A stretch of DNA of 64,000 bases from JAFDVL01 sp031409955 (GTDB lineage: Bacteria > Acidobacteriota > Blastocatellia > RBC074): positions 62,001-126,000 of the forward strand of contig JANNYF010000088.1 in NCBI GenBank assembly GCA_031409955.1, in the 5' to 3' direction. Shown here piece by piece: positions 34,501-42,102 of this stretch; the stretch's first letter is position 1; every line of letters starts with the position of its first letter. The notes below the pieces were generated by a model. That model did not search any database. It saw nothing but the letters and a program-made list of their open reading frames with translations, and had not been told where the DNA came from. Both the position numbers and the translations under genes were made by a program.

Positions 34501-35092
34501 GATTGATCGTACCCGGGCGGCTGCCATTGATGCTGACGCCGACCAGATTGTTCCAGCCCGGTGCTTCGCGGTTGGCCGTGTCAACGACGCCGGGCAGCAA
34601 CTTGACCAGCCCCATATAATCGCGGCCTTTGAGCGCGATGCTTTGAATTTGTTGTTCGTCAATCAAACCCGCGCGTTCGGCGCTTTCCGTTTTCACGTAG
34701 GTTTGTTCTGCCGTCACCGTGACGGTCTGACTCACATCGCCCACTTCCAGTGCAACTTTGCCTACTGGAACGCGTTCGTTGGCGGTGACTACAATGCCTT
34801 TGCGCTCGAATCTCTTGAAGCCGCTGGCCGTCACCGTGATTGTGTATGTTCCCGGCAGTAATTGCGGAGCCACAAAGTTTCCTTCGCTGTCGGCACTTAC
34901 CGTCACGATGCGCGCTGTCTCCTCATTTGTAACTTCGACTTTGGCATTAGGCACGATGCTGCCTTGCGTATCCGCCAGAGTGCCAGAGATTTAACCGGTT
35001 AAGCCTTGCGCCCATCCCGCTCCACAGAGCAGGACAAGTGTCAGGCAAAGAGCGACCGATTGCGCCATTGACCTACAAAATAGTTGCGTCAT
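31514..35092 (-). pseudogene. TonB-dependent Oar-like receptor with a premature ochre codon
   Basis: The gene starts at ATG 35092 behind a perfect AGGAGG and encodes a normal signal peptide (SVALCLTLVLLCGAGWAQG). Codon 34 is TAA (34993-34991) within LTG-stop-ISGTLADTQG, after which the same frame runs about 1158 codons through the carboxypeptidase-regulatory domain (PNAKVEVTNEETARIVTVSA), plug (QIQSIALKGRDYMGLVKLLP) and barrel to RRIVMGLKLNF. Family members often read TGQISGT here, so CAA to TAA is the simplest cause. GTG 34954 could restart translation but without an export signal. All else looks intact, so the lesion is recent, a sequencing error, or suppressed. Confidence 0.88.
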
Positions 35093-35231
35093 GTTGCCTC
35101 CTGTTTAGGGTTCAGTTGATGAAAGGTAGAGCGTTAGTACCACTAAACTTTGGATGGGTCAAATCAGGCAGGGAAACTTGGAAGCAAAAAGCAAAAGTTA
35201 AAAGCGCGGCACTTATTTTTTCATGAAGAGG

Positions 35232-35355
35232 GTAGCGCAAACTGTTAGTTTGCGATGTTCGCCATATAACGCCTGCAAAGGAACCATGCCGTCGAACACC
35301 TTATTTCCATTAGGGTATCTGTCATTCAACCACGCAAACTGACAGTTTGCGCTAC
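35232..35355. repeat. 124-bp inverted-repeat element, family A
   Basis: The arms GTAGCGCAAACTGTTAGTTT (from 35232) and AAACTGACAGTTTGCGCTAC (to 35355) are near-perfect reverse complements, each itself an internal palindrome (CAAACT-GTT-AGTTTG). They frame about 78 bp of unrelated DNA. The arm core is shared with the element at 37571. The remaining DNA between 35093 and 35398 holds no gene. Confidence 0.85.
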
Positions 35356-35398
35356 TCTGGCGAAGGCACTTCTGATTCCTTCTGCTCTGAGCCGACCA

Positions 35399-36184
35399 TC
35401 AAAGCGTGCGCAAATGAAATCCGCCGTCTACGTTGATGACTTCACCGGTTGAATATGGCAGATCGCCGTGTGCAATGGCGGCAACTGCGCGCCCGATGTC
35501 TTCGGGCTGTCCCCAACGGCGCAACGGCCACGCGCCCTGTGCAATCAGGTGATCGTATTTTTCCTGCACGCCCGCAGTCATATCCGTCGCAATCACACCG
35601 GGGCGGATTTCATAAACGTTGATGCCAAACTCCGCCAGACGCGCGGCAAACAACGCCGTCATCATTCCCAGTCCCGCTTTGGCGACGCAATAGTCGCCGC
35701 GATTGACCGACGCCGTGAAGGCAGAAACGGACGAAATCGTCACGATGCGTGGCAGGCCAGACGAGCCAAAAGCATTCGTCTGAACCTGCGCGATCATTTG
35801 CCGCGCAACGATTTGCGTCAGGAAATACGGGCCTTTCAGGTTGATGTTGATGAGGCGATCAAACGATTCTTCGCCTGCTTCCAGAACATCAGCCCGAACA
35901 TTGGGAGCCACGCCTGCATTGTTGACCAGCAAATCAATCCGACTGTATGCCGCCAGCGTTTCACTCACGAGCCGCGCTCGATCTTCTGCCAGCGAAATAT
36001 CCGCGCGCACCGTGATGCCATCGCCGCCTGCTGCGCGCACAAGTTGCAAGCAGTCGTCCGCCGCGCTTGCGTTGCCCGCATAGTTGATAACAACGGCGTG
36101 ACCGAGCTTGGCCAGTTCAAGCGCAATGCCGCGCCCGATGCCGCGTCCAGCGCCTGTGACCAATGAAATCGGGCGTTCGCTCAT
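35399..36184 (-). CDS. Short-chain dehydrogenase/reductase (SDR)
   Basis: A 261-residue classical SDR. Visible: the cofactor motif TGAGRGIG (10-17), NNAG (88-91), the catalytic Ser in ISSVSAF (151-152) and YCVAK (Y165, K169), and DVDGG-type C-terminus as VINVDGGFHL. The ATG at 36184 has GGGGGAGA upstream and overlaps the GH88 stop by 4 bp (ATGA), so the two are translated as a coupled pair. This suggests a reduction or oxidation of the sugar freed by the GH88 enzyme, for example a KduD-like or DhuD-like step in unsaturated uronate catabolism; the substrate is inferred from context only. Confidence 0.9.
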   Translation of the reverse strand: MSERPISLVTGAGRGIGRGIALELAKLGHAVVINYAGNASAADDCLQLVRAAGGDGITVRADISLAEDRARLVSETLAAYSRIDLLVNNAGVAPNVRADVLEAGEESFDRLININLKGPYFLTQIVARQMIAQVQTNAFGSSGLPRIVTISSVSAFTASVNRGDYCVAKAGLGMMTALFAARLAEFGINVYEIRPGVIATDMTAGVQEKYDHLIAQGAWPLRRWGQPEDIGRAVAAIAHGDLPYSTGEVINVDGGFHLRTL

Positions 36185-37446
36185 GGTTGTGTCTCCCCCT
36201 GTGATTGTGGAGACGGCATCTCTTCCTCCGTCGGCCCATCCGCCCATTGCTTCGCCCACGCGGGCAGCGAATCTTCTGGGTACGGTGTCAGGCTTTGCGA
36301 AGTCGCTTCTTTGCTGAACGCGGTTAATGCTTTGTCGAGCGCTTCCACGAAGAAGTATTCGCCAAACAGCACGGCTTCATGCACGCCGAGATTTTTGTGA
36401 ATGTGATAGACGCCGCCGTTCAAGATGCCTTCAAATCCGGGCATCAAATGACCGAGATATTTTTGCGACAAGGTTTGCAACGAGGTCAGTGCGAAGTCTC
36501 GATACGCCCGCGCTTTCGTGCGATCCGGCACGGCATCGGCTAAATCCAGCAGGCCGGAAGCCGCAATCGCACAGGCCGACGTGTCTACTTGCGATTTCGC
36601 CAGAGGCCCCGTTTTCGGCGCGTCATAATCCCACGGCGTCACACCATCGGCGGGCGTGTGCTCCAAATAGAAATCCGCATTGAGCATAGCGGTTTGCAAA
36701 TACTCGCCGCGCTGCGTTTGCAAATAGGAACGCGTGAAGCCGTAGAGCGACCATGCCAAACCGCGACTCCAACACGAATCGCCGCGATAGCCTTGATGCG
36801 TGGTTTGGCGCAAGCATTCGCCCGTTTCCACATCGAAAATCGCTTCGTGCGCAGTCGAACCATCGCCGCGCACAATCGTTCGCCGCGTCGTCAGGCAATG
36901 CCGATGCGCAATGTCCAGCACGTGCGCGTCGCCCGCTTTTAGCCCCGCATAAAACAGCGTCCCGACGTTCATCATAATGTCTATGAACAACGACGCCGGT
37001 TCGACGAACGAGCGCAGATATTGCCCGCGTTCCATAAATCGCATCGCCATTGTTTTGCCAGCCTGCATCAACAGCGGTTTGATATGTGCCGCCGGGCCGC
37101 CCAATTCCAACCAGCGCAGATGCGTCGAGAAAAACAAAAAGCCAAGGTCATGCACCGCGCGGTCATATTGGCGATTTTCGAGCGGCGTGGCATAGCGGAT
37201 GGCGTGGTCGAGCCACTCGCTTGCGCCCGTGCGTTTTGCAAAGACAAACATCATGCCGGGATAAAAACCATCGCACCAATGCGTCCATCGTTTGCGGTCG
37301 TGGCCGAATTGCCCGTTGACCGTGTACATCGGGTAGTAATCCGCTGGGTATTTTTTCAAAAGCGATTTCACTTGTGCCTGTGCAAAGTCAAAGGCTGTTT
37401 GCAGCGTGTGTTGCATCGCTTCACGCTCGTGCATAGAAATGGGCAT
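36181..37446 (-). CDS. Unsaturated glucuronyl/galacturonyl hydrolase, GH88-like
   Basis: A 421-residue alpha6/alpha6-barrel enzyme that removes unsaturated uronic acids left at chain ends by polysaccharide lyases. Key segments: WTHWCDGFYPGMMFVF, the catalytic HDLGFLFFS (Asp), FIDIMMNVGTLFYAG with the second conserved Asp, HQGYRGDSCWSRGLAWSLYGF, TPWDYDAPKT and DTSACAIAASGLLDLA. The HDLGF and RGDSCWSRG blocks favour GH88 over the related GH105. There is no signal peptide, so it acts in the cytoplasm on imported disaccharides. GGAGGAG lies right before ATG 37446. Overlaps the downstream SDR gene by 4 bp. Confidence 0.9.
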   Translation of the reverse strand: MPISMHEREAMQHTLQTAFDFAQAQVKSLLKKYPADYYPMYTVNGQFGHDRKRWTHWCDGFYPGMMFVFAKRTGASEWLDHAIRYATPLENRQYDRAVHDLGFLFFSTHLRWLELGGPAAHIKPLLMQAGKTMAMRFMERGQYLRSFVEPASLFIDIMMNVGTLFYAGLKAGDAHVLDIAHRHCLTTRRTIVRGDGSTAHEAIFDVETGECLRQTTHQGYRGDSCWSRGLAWSLYGFTRSYLQTQRGEYLQTAMLNADFYLEHTPADGVTPWDYDAPKTGPLAKSQVDTSACAIAASGLLDLADAVPDRTKARAYRDFALTSLQTLSQKYLGHLMPGFEGILNGGVYHIHKNLGVHEAVLFGEYFFVEALDKALTAFSKEATSQSLTPYPEDSLPAWAKQWADGPTEEEMPSPQSQGETQP

Positions 37447-37570
37447 TCTTTCTCCTCCAGGTTCAGTGGTATGAATTGTTTGATTGCAAGCTGCTGAGTC
37501 TGGTATCTCAACGGGTATTCCGTCAAGGCTTGAAGAGGTAGGCAGTGCGAGTTCAGGCAGCAAAATTTAT

Positions 37571-37677
37571 CCGCTGTTGCGCGAACTGTTAGTTTGCGTC
37601 TTCGCTGAGGTAGGCTTGAGTTGCCAGCAAAGTGTTTGGTCACGACCGACGCAAACTAACAGTTCGCGCAACAGCGG
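37571..37677. repeat. 107-bp element with 30-bp perfect inverted arms, family A
   Basis: Arms at 37571-37600 and 37648-37677 are exact 30-bp reverse complements around a 47-bp centre. The arm includes GAACTGTTAGTTTGCG, nearly the arm core of the element at 35232 (AAACTGTTAGTTTGCG). It fills the 330-bp gap between CE15 and GH88, so the two family A elements flank the GH88-SDR operon exactly. Confidence 0.88.
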
Positions 37678-37721
37678 CAGCAATAAATTATCTTCCAATC
37701 TGCGTTCTGACAGGACAAACA

Positions 37722-37751
37722 GAAAACCGCTCAAGACTCTCGCCCTGAGCG
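37722..37751 (-). terminator. Possible terminator after CE15
   Basis: CGCTCA (37728-37733) pairs with TGAGCG (37746-37751) with a 12-nt loop; on the minus strand GGTTTTCTGTTTG follows. The stem is short, so this is tentative. Confidence 0.45.
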
Positions 37752-37776
37752 ATTTCCCTTCGCGCTTTCAGCAGGT

Positions 37777-39168
37777 TTACTTGGCTTTCAGGTAGCGGCT
37801 GGCGAACGTCAGGAACGTCGGCCAATTCGGCGCGGGCGTGTGACCCTCACTATGTTGCCGAAACGCTACATCGCCATCAATCAACGTCGTTTCGACGGGG
37901 GGGAATTCCATTGTCCCCATATCTTTTTTGCCGAGCAGCTTGTACACCGGCCCGGCGTGTGCGCCCGCCAGAAACATGCCTTTCGCATCAACCCAGCTAT
38001 CGCCTTTGTCGCCGGAGCTAATAAACACAGGGCGCGGCGCACACAAGGCCACCAATTGGTGCGAATCCACTGGCAAGTCATTCGCCGTCAGCGGCCCTGC
38101 GTATTTCATGTAATTGCCCGCCATCCAGTGATACTCGCTCGGTGCGGCAACGTTTTCGATCATCTCGCCAAAATTATTGCGGCGATGCAGCTTGGCCCCA
38201 CCTGCGCCGGAAGAACTCACGAAAGCGATAGCCAAACGCGGCTCATAAGCCATCGCGACAATCGTTGCTTTGCCGTAGCGGGAATGGCCTTCGATGGCGA
38301 CCATTTTGGCATTCACGGCCTTGTCGGTCTCGAAGTAATCCAGCGCCCGGCTTGCGCCCCATCCCCACGCGCGCAATGAACCCCAATCATCCGGTTTGCG
38401 CGCCTGACCTTTGTTGACCAGGCCGATGATGCCTTGCGTTAGACCGGCGCCATTGTCGGCCTGAATGCTGCCGGGAACCAGGCTGGCATAGCCCCAGCCT
38501 TGCGCCAGCACCTGTTGTTGCCACGGTGTTCCACCCTGACCCGCAGGAGCAGCGCCAGCCGCAGCGCCCGGACGCGGGCCACCGCCAAATCCGAATTCCA
38601 TAATCACCGGCACAGGGCCTTTGGCATTCGCCGGAGTGGTCAACGTCAATCGGATGTCTACGGTGACTTGCGGGTACGACGAATTGTCTACGTGACCGAT
38701 GAGTTGTTTCGTGATGACAGGCGTGCCATAGCGTTCTTCATTGGTTACGGTGGCAACTTCCCAATTTACTTTGGGTGTGACTTTGGGCATGCGACCATAA
38801 ATTTCGCGGTCAAAATCTTCGGCGATCTCGGCGCGGCGTTGATTCCACCACAGCTTGGCGGACGTGACTTTCTTGCCGTTCTTGAGCATCAGCGGATCGG
38901 GCAAGGGCGGATAAGGAAGCACCTTCGCTTCATCGTAGTTGGCGGCATTCGGCGCTTGCGGATTGCTGCCGCTCGCGCCTTGTCGCAGCGCAGTGATTTT
39001 CAGCGCCGCCATCATCTTTTGATGATCGGCTCTGGTGGCGGCCTGTTGCGCTTGTTGCTGCGCCTGTTGTTCAGGCGTGAGTTGCCTTTGCGGTTGCTGC
39101 GCGACCAGCACGGTGCCGGCCAATGCAATGAGCAATCCAACGGTAATGGTTAGTACGAACGACTTCAT
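37777..39168 (-). CDS. Glucuronoyl esterase, CE15-like
   Basis: A 463-residue secreted alpha/beta hydrolase. The signal peptide LTITVGLLIALAGTVLVA is followed by a Gln-rich linker. The catalytic serine lies in EGHSRYGKATIVAMAYEPR, the bacterial form of the CE15 G-x-S-R-x-G-K motif. APRPVFISSGDKGDSW and a C-terminal HSEGHTPAPNWPTFL give the acidic and histidine parts of the active site. CE15 enzymes split the ester between 4-O-methyl-glucuronate of xylan and lignin alcohols. AGGAG before ATG 39168. Next to it upstream lies a relic of a GH3 glycosidase; GH67 is 5 kb upstream, and both act on glucuronoxylan side groups. Confidence 0.9.
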   Translation of the reverse strand: MKSFVLTITVGLLIALAGTVLVAQQPQRQLTPEQQAQQQAQQAATRADHQKMMAALKITALRQGASGSNPQAPNAANYDEAKVLPYPPLPDPLMLKNGKKVTSAKLWWNQRRAEIAEDFDREIYGRMPKVTPKVNWEVATVTNEERYGTPVITKQLIGHVDNSSYPQVTVDIRLTLTTPANAKGPVPVIMEFGFGGGPRPGAAAGAAPAGQGGTPWQQQVLAQGWGYASLVPGSIQADNGAGLTQGIIGLVNKGQARKPDDWGSLRAWGWGASRALDYFETDKAVNAKMVAIEGHSRYGKATIVAMAYEPRLAIAFVSSSGAGGAKLHRRNNFGEMIENVAAPSEYHWMAGNYMKYAGPLTANDLPVDSHQLVALCAPRPVFISSGDKGDSWVDAKGMFLAGAHAGPVYKLLGKKDMGTMEFPPVETTLIDGDVAFRQHSEGHTPAPNWPTFLTFASRYLKAK

Positions 39169-39188
39169 GGGAAAACTCCTTGTGGTGA

Positions 39189-39344
39189 TTACTTGGCGAC
39201 AACTTCGAGCTTCGCCTTCTGGTGTTTGACCGAACTCGCACCGACTATAACGTCGAACGCGCCCGGCTCTACGATGCAATGCATATTCACATCCAAAAAC
39301 GAAAGTTTGTCCGGTGTGATTACAAAAACAATTGGTTTACTTTT
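39189..39344 (-). pseudogene. Relic of a GH3 beta-glycosidase C-terminal fibronectin-like domain
   Basis: From after an in-frame TGA (39347) the minus strand reads 51 codons without a Met start ending at TAA 39189. The peptide includes LSFLDVNMHCIVEPGAFDVI then VGASS and a final AKLEVVAK, which closely follows the C-terminal Fn3-like domain of GH3 beta-glucosidases/xylosidases (usual form: SFYDxNMxxVVEPGxFEVMVGASS). The rest of the GH3 gene is gone. It sits 20 bp upstream of CE15, as a remnant of a formerly longer enzyme set. Confidence 0.7.
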
Positions 39345-39378
39345 TCATCGCCCGCGCGTGTTCCTATACGGTCTATGC

Positions 39379-39861
39379 TTACGAATCAGGCATCCGCGAA
39401 GAGTGATGATCCACAATCATCCATTTCCCGCCGCGCTTGCGAAACACAAACGTAAACCGCGCAGGCGTCGTTGTTGTCTTGCCGTCGCGCACCTCTGAAA
39501 ACGAGTAGTAGCCCGAATTGATCGCCAGTTCACCAAAGATGCGAATGTGTTGCTCGCCCAATGTACAGCGCACGGTCGGACGTTGTGGAGCCGTTTTGAA
39601 ATACTCCGCGACAGTCGCCGGAGTCGCGCGGATCGTCTTGGCGGTCGTGCCCCAGAACACGGCTTCTGCGTCATACAACGCCGTGATGCGCGCAGGCTCA
39701 CGACTGTTCAGCGCCGCGACCCAAGCTGCGGTGGTTGCTGCGACTTCTTCTTTCGCTGACGATTTGCGGCGCGCAGCTTCTGTGCTTGAGAGCAACAGAG
39801 CAAGTACAAACAAGCTGCCGATGAAAATCTTTTGGCGGTTGATAAAGAATGCGTTTCTCAT
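39379..39861 (-). CDS. Exported SnoaL/DUF4440-like (NTF2-fold) protein
   Basis: A 160-residue protein. A hydrophobic N-terminus (IFIGSLFVLALLLSSTEA) suggests export. The mature domain fits the NTF2-like SgcJ/DUF4440 group: AWVAALNSREPARITALYDAEAVFWGTTA, YFKTAPQRPTV, YYSFSEVRDGKTTTTPARFTFVFRKRGGKWMIVDHHSS. Such proteins bind small ligands or act as enzymes of unknown type. Its ATG overlaps the stop of the upstream GNAT gene by 4 bp (ATGA). No clear tie to polysaccharide breakdown. Confidence 0.85.
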   Translation of the reverse strand: MRNAFFINRQKIFIGSLFVLALLLSSTEAARRKSSAKEEVAATTAAWVAALNSREPARITALYDAEAVFWGTTAKTIRATPATVAEYFKTAPQRPTVRCTLGEQHIRIFGELAINSGYYSFSEVRDGKTTTTPARFTFVFRKRGGKWMIVDHHSSRMPDS

Positions 39862-40397
39862 AGCAAATGTGCAGTGCGCTTCGATTCAAACGAGAAGACG
39901 TGCCAGCCTTCGCCATTCTTTTGGAAAGGAGTTGGATGAATGGTTTGGCTAAGGAACTCATCAATTGCGCGCCCCCAGAACTCCTTCGCCTTTTGATTCC
40001 GATCTATCACGCGCACTTCCCATTTCCCCGGAAACTGTTTCCAAACCTCGTGCGCCACTTTCATTCCAACTCCGCGCCTACGATAACCGCGAACAACAAA
40101 GAATTCTGTCATATCCCAAATATCCTCATCCCCTGAGATTTGCGATCCTTTCTGCAAGAAAACAAAACCCGCTAAATGACCATTAACCTGAATGAGAAAT
40201 GGATAGCGACTGGCTTCTTTCCAGTATAAGGGAAGGTGCTTGTAGCCGAAGCGGCCATCCGCGCCAAGTTCCAGATCCATGAATGCGCTGAAATCATGCG
40301 CATATAACTCAAGCAGGTTAGCCAAAACCGGCTCTTGTTCTGGCAACGATGGGATAATTTCAAAATTCACGGGTGAAGTTGATTGAGAGATTATCAT
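39858..40397 (-). CDS. GNAT-family acetyltransferase
   Basis: A 179-residue protein with the GNAT acetyl-CoA loop in FFVVRGYRRRGVGMKVAHEVW, a preceding beta-bulge strand (FLIQVNGHLAGFVFLQKG) and a final WEVRVIDRNQKAKEFWGRAI helix typical of this fold. The acceptor is unknown. It follows the propeller gene by 30 bp and is coupled to the DUF4440 gene by a 4-bp overlap. Confidence 0.85.
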   Translation of the reverse strand: MIISQSTSPVNFEIIPSLPEQEPVLANLLELYAHDFSAFMDLELGADGRFGYKHLPLYWKEASRYPFLIQVNGHLAGFVFLQKGSQISGDEDIWDMTEFFVVRGYRRRGVGMKVAHEVWKQFPGKWEVRVIDRNQKAKEFWGRAIDEFLSQTIHPTPFQKNGEGWHVFSFESKRTAHLL

Positions 40398-40427
40398 GTG
40401 AACATTATCAGTTGGTTACTAGCATAA

Positions 40428-41930
40428 CTACTTCATATCCGTATTACTGACGAAGGCAATCTTCTTGCTGTCCGGTGACCATGACGGAACATTGATTGTG
40501 CCTTGCCCGCCGTAGAGATACGCAATTACCTTGGGCGCACCGCCACTAATCGGCAGCAAGCGCAAATACACATGTTTGTAAAACGGATGATCGCCCGGCG
40601 CGATGTCTTTCGGGAACGAGATGATCATGATCCATTTGCCATCGGGCGAGATGTGCGGAAACCAGTTGTTGAATTCGTCGTTGGTGATCTGCGTTTGCTC
40701 GCTGCCATCGGGCTTCATGCGCCAGATTTGCATCAGGCCGGTGCGAAACGAATTGAAGTAAATGTATTTGCCGTCGGGCGTGTATTCCGGCCCATCGTCT
40801 ACGCCTTTCGTCGTCGTCAATTGCACTTCGTCGCCGCCTTGGGCCGGGATTTTGAAGATGTCGAATTCGTCATTGCGGCGGCCTGCAAAGACCAGAAACT
40901 TTTTGTCCGGCGACCAGCCGTGCAAGTACGACGGGCCTTTCTTTGTTACCTTTGTCGGCTTACCACCTTTGCTCGGCAGCGTGTAAATCATCGAGACATT
41001 GCCGTCTTCTGCGCTCGAACTGCTGATGCCAAGCAGCTTGCCATCGAAGGTCAGAACGTGATCGTTGTTGTTGCGCTTCACGTCGCCCGTATCAAATACC
41101 GCTGGCGTGTTCGTCGCCAAATCAAAGCGATAGAGCAAACCATTGTGGTTGTAGATCAGCGCCTTGCCATCCCGCGTCCAGTTGGGTGCTTGCAGTGAAT
41201 CTTTGACGCGATACAGCACCTTGCGCGTGTTCGTGGCCAAATCCATGACTTCGAGATTGCTGCCGATGTATTCGCGGTACGGCACAAAGTTTTCTCTGAC
41301 CGGGATCGTGATTTCGACATCCCGAAACACAGCGGTTTCGACAACGGTGTTGTTGTGCGAGCAGACATACAAACCCGCATACACGTCATCGCCGAGCGGA
41401 ATATCGGTGACTTCCTTGGTGATGAACGCCTCGCCGAATTTGGCGACGGACATGATGTACTTGTTGCCGCGCCGTTCGAGTTGGACGACATCGAAGTTTT
41501 TTTCAGTGAACGCGACCTGTTCCGTGACCGCACCTTTCGTGCGCCGAAACTGCAACGAAGTCAGGCCATCGCCGTGCAAACTGGCGTTGACGTGCGGCCC
41601 ATCAGTATCCAGATTCGGGCGAATGATCCAACCGATTTTGCGATGCGGATCAACGCCTTTGCCGATGAATTCCGTGCGGGCACGCAGAATGAAATTGCCC
41701 TTCATCCGCTTCCACGCGAAGTGAAACTCATCTTTGGTCGCCCACATATTCGTGCCCGAAGCCTTGATCGTATAGGTTTGCTGCGTGGCGTCATATCCCA
41801 CCGAACCAGCCGTAGCGACCGCGCCGACATCTTGATGATGCTCAAATTGCCCGACGGGTGTTTGGGCATAAGTGAAAGTGGAGAAAGTTGCTGCGAGCAG
41901 CATAGAAGTTGCGAAGGATTTTAGAAACAT
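40428..41930 (-). CDS. Secreted TolB-like (PD40) beta-propeller protein
   Basis: A 500-residue exported protein. After a signal peptide (FATSMLLAATFSTFTYA) comes a jelly-roll-like region (about 25-215: FEHHQDVGAVATAGSVGYD, MKGNFILRARTEFIGKGVDP) related to DUF1349/laminin-G-like domains. A six-bladed TolB-type propeller follows: APNWTRDGKALIYNHNGLLY, GWSPDKKFLVFAGRRNDEFD, GPEYTPDGKYIYFNSFRTG, FPHISPDGKWIMIISFP, VPSWSPDSKKIAFVSN. Such fusions occur in Acidobacteria and Bacteroidetes polysaccharide loci and may bind substrate. The ATG at 41930 is preferred since it starts the signal peptide. Confidence 0.82.
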   Translation of the reverse strand: MFLKSFATSMLLAATFSTFTYAQTPVGQFEHHQDVGAVATAGSVGYDATQQTYTIKASGTNMWATKDEFHFAWKRMKGNFILRARTEFIGKGVDPHRKIGWIIRPNLDTDGPHVNASLHGDGLTSLQFRRTKGAVTEQVAFTEKNFDVVQLERRGNKYIMSVAKFGEAFITKEVTDIPLGDDVYAGLYVCSHNNTVVETAVFRDVEITIPVRENFVPYREYIGSNLEVMDLATNTRKVLYRVKDSLQAPNWTRDGKALIYNHNGLLYRFDLATNTPAVFDTGDVKRNNNDHVLTFDGKLLGISSSSAEDGNVSMIYTLPSKGGKPTKVTKKGPSYLHGWSPDKKFLVFAGRRNDEFDIFKIPAQGGDEVQLTTTKGVDDGPEYTPDGKYIYFNSFRTGLMQIWRMKPDGSEQTQITNDEFNNWFPHISPDGKWIMIISFPKDIAPGDHPFYKHVYLRLLPISGGAPKVIAYLYGGQGTINVPSWSPDSKKIAFVSNTDMK

Positions 41931-41954
41931 AAGTTGATCCAATTTAGAGGATTG

Positions 41955-42102
41955 ATTTATCCACGAAGTCACAATCACGAAGATTTTTGACAGGATTGAC
42001 AGGATTTTCAAGATTTAACTGAATCGCAAAACATCCTGTTCATCTTGTCAATCTTGTCTGATTCTTCTTCGTGCCTTTTCGTGTGCCTTCGTGGATGAGA
42101 TG
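41955..42102. repeat. Palindromic repeat with GACAGGATT-type units
   Basis: The left arm (about 41960-42014: TCCACGAAG, then TTTTTGACAGGATTGACAGG) is mirrored by the right arm (about 42029-42098: CATCCTGTTCATCTTGTCAA, then CCTTCGTGGATGA). This AGGATTGACAGGATT palindrome is a recurring intergenic type in several phyla. It fills the gap between the enolase-family gene and the propeller gene. Confidence 0.8.

Noticed and set aside
33590..34861. A 423-codon plus-strand open frame opposite the interrupted receptor
   Set aside because: Arg/Ala/Gln-rich composition typical of antisense of a receptor gene, no start signal and no recognisable motif.
5112..34993. Genome-wide stop-codon recoding
   Set aside because: Other genes in the window terminate properly at TAA, TAG and TGA, with downstream genes and terminators placed accordingly; only two internal stops occur, of different codons.
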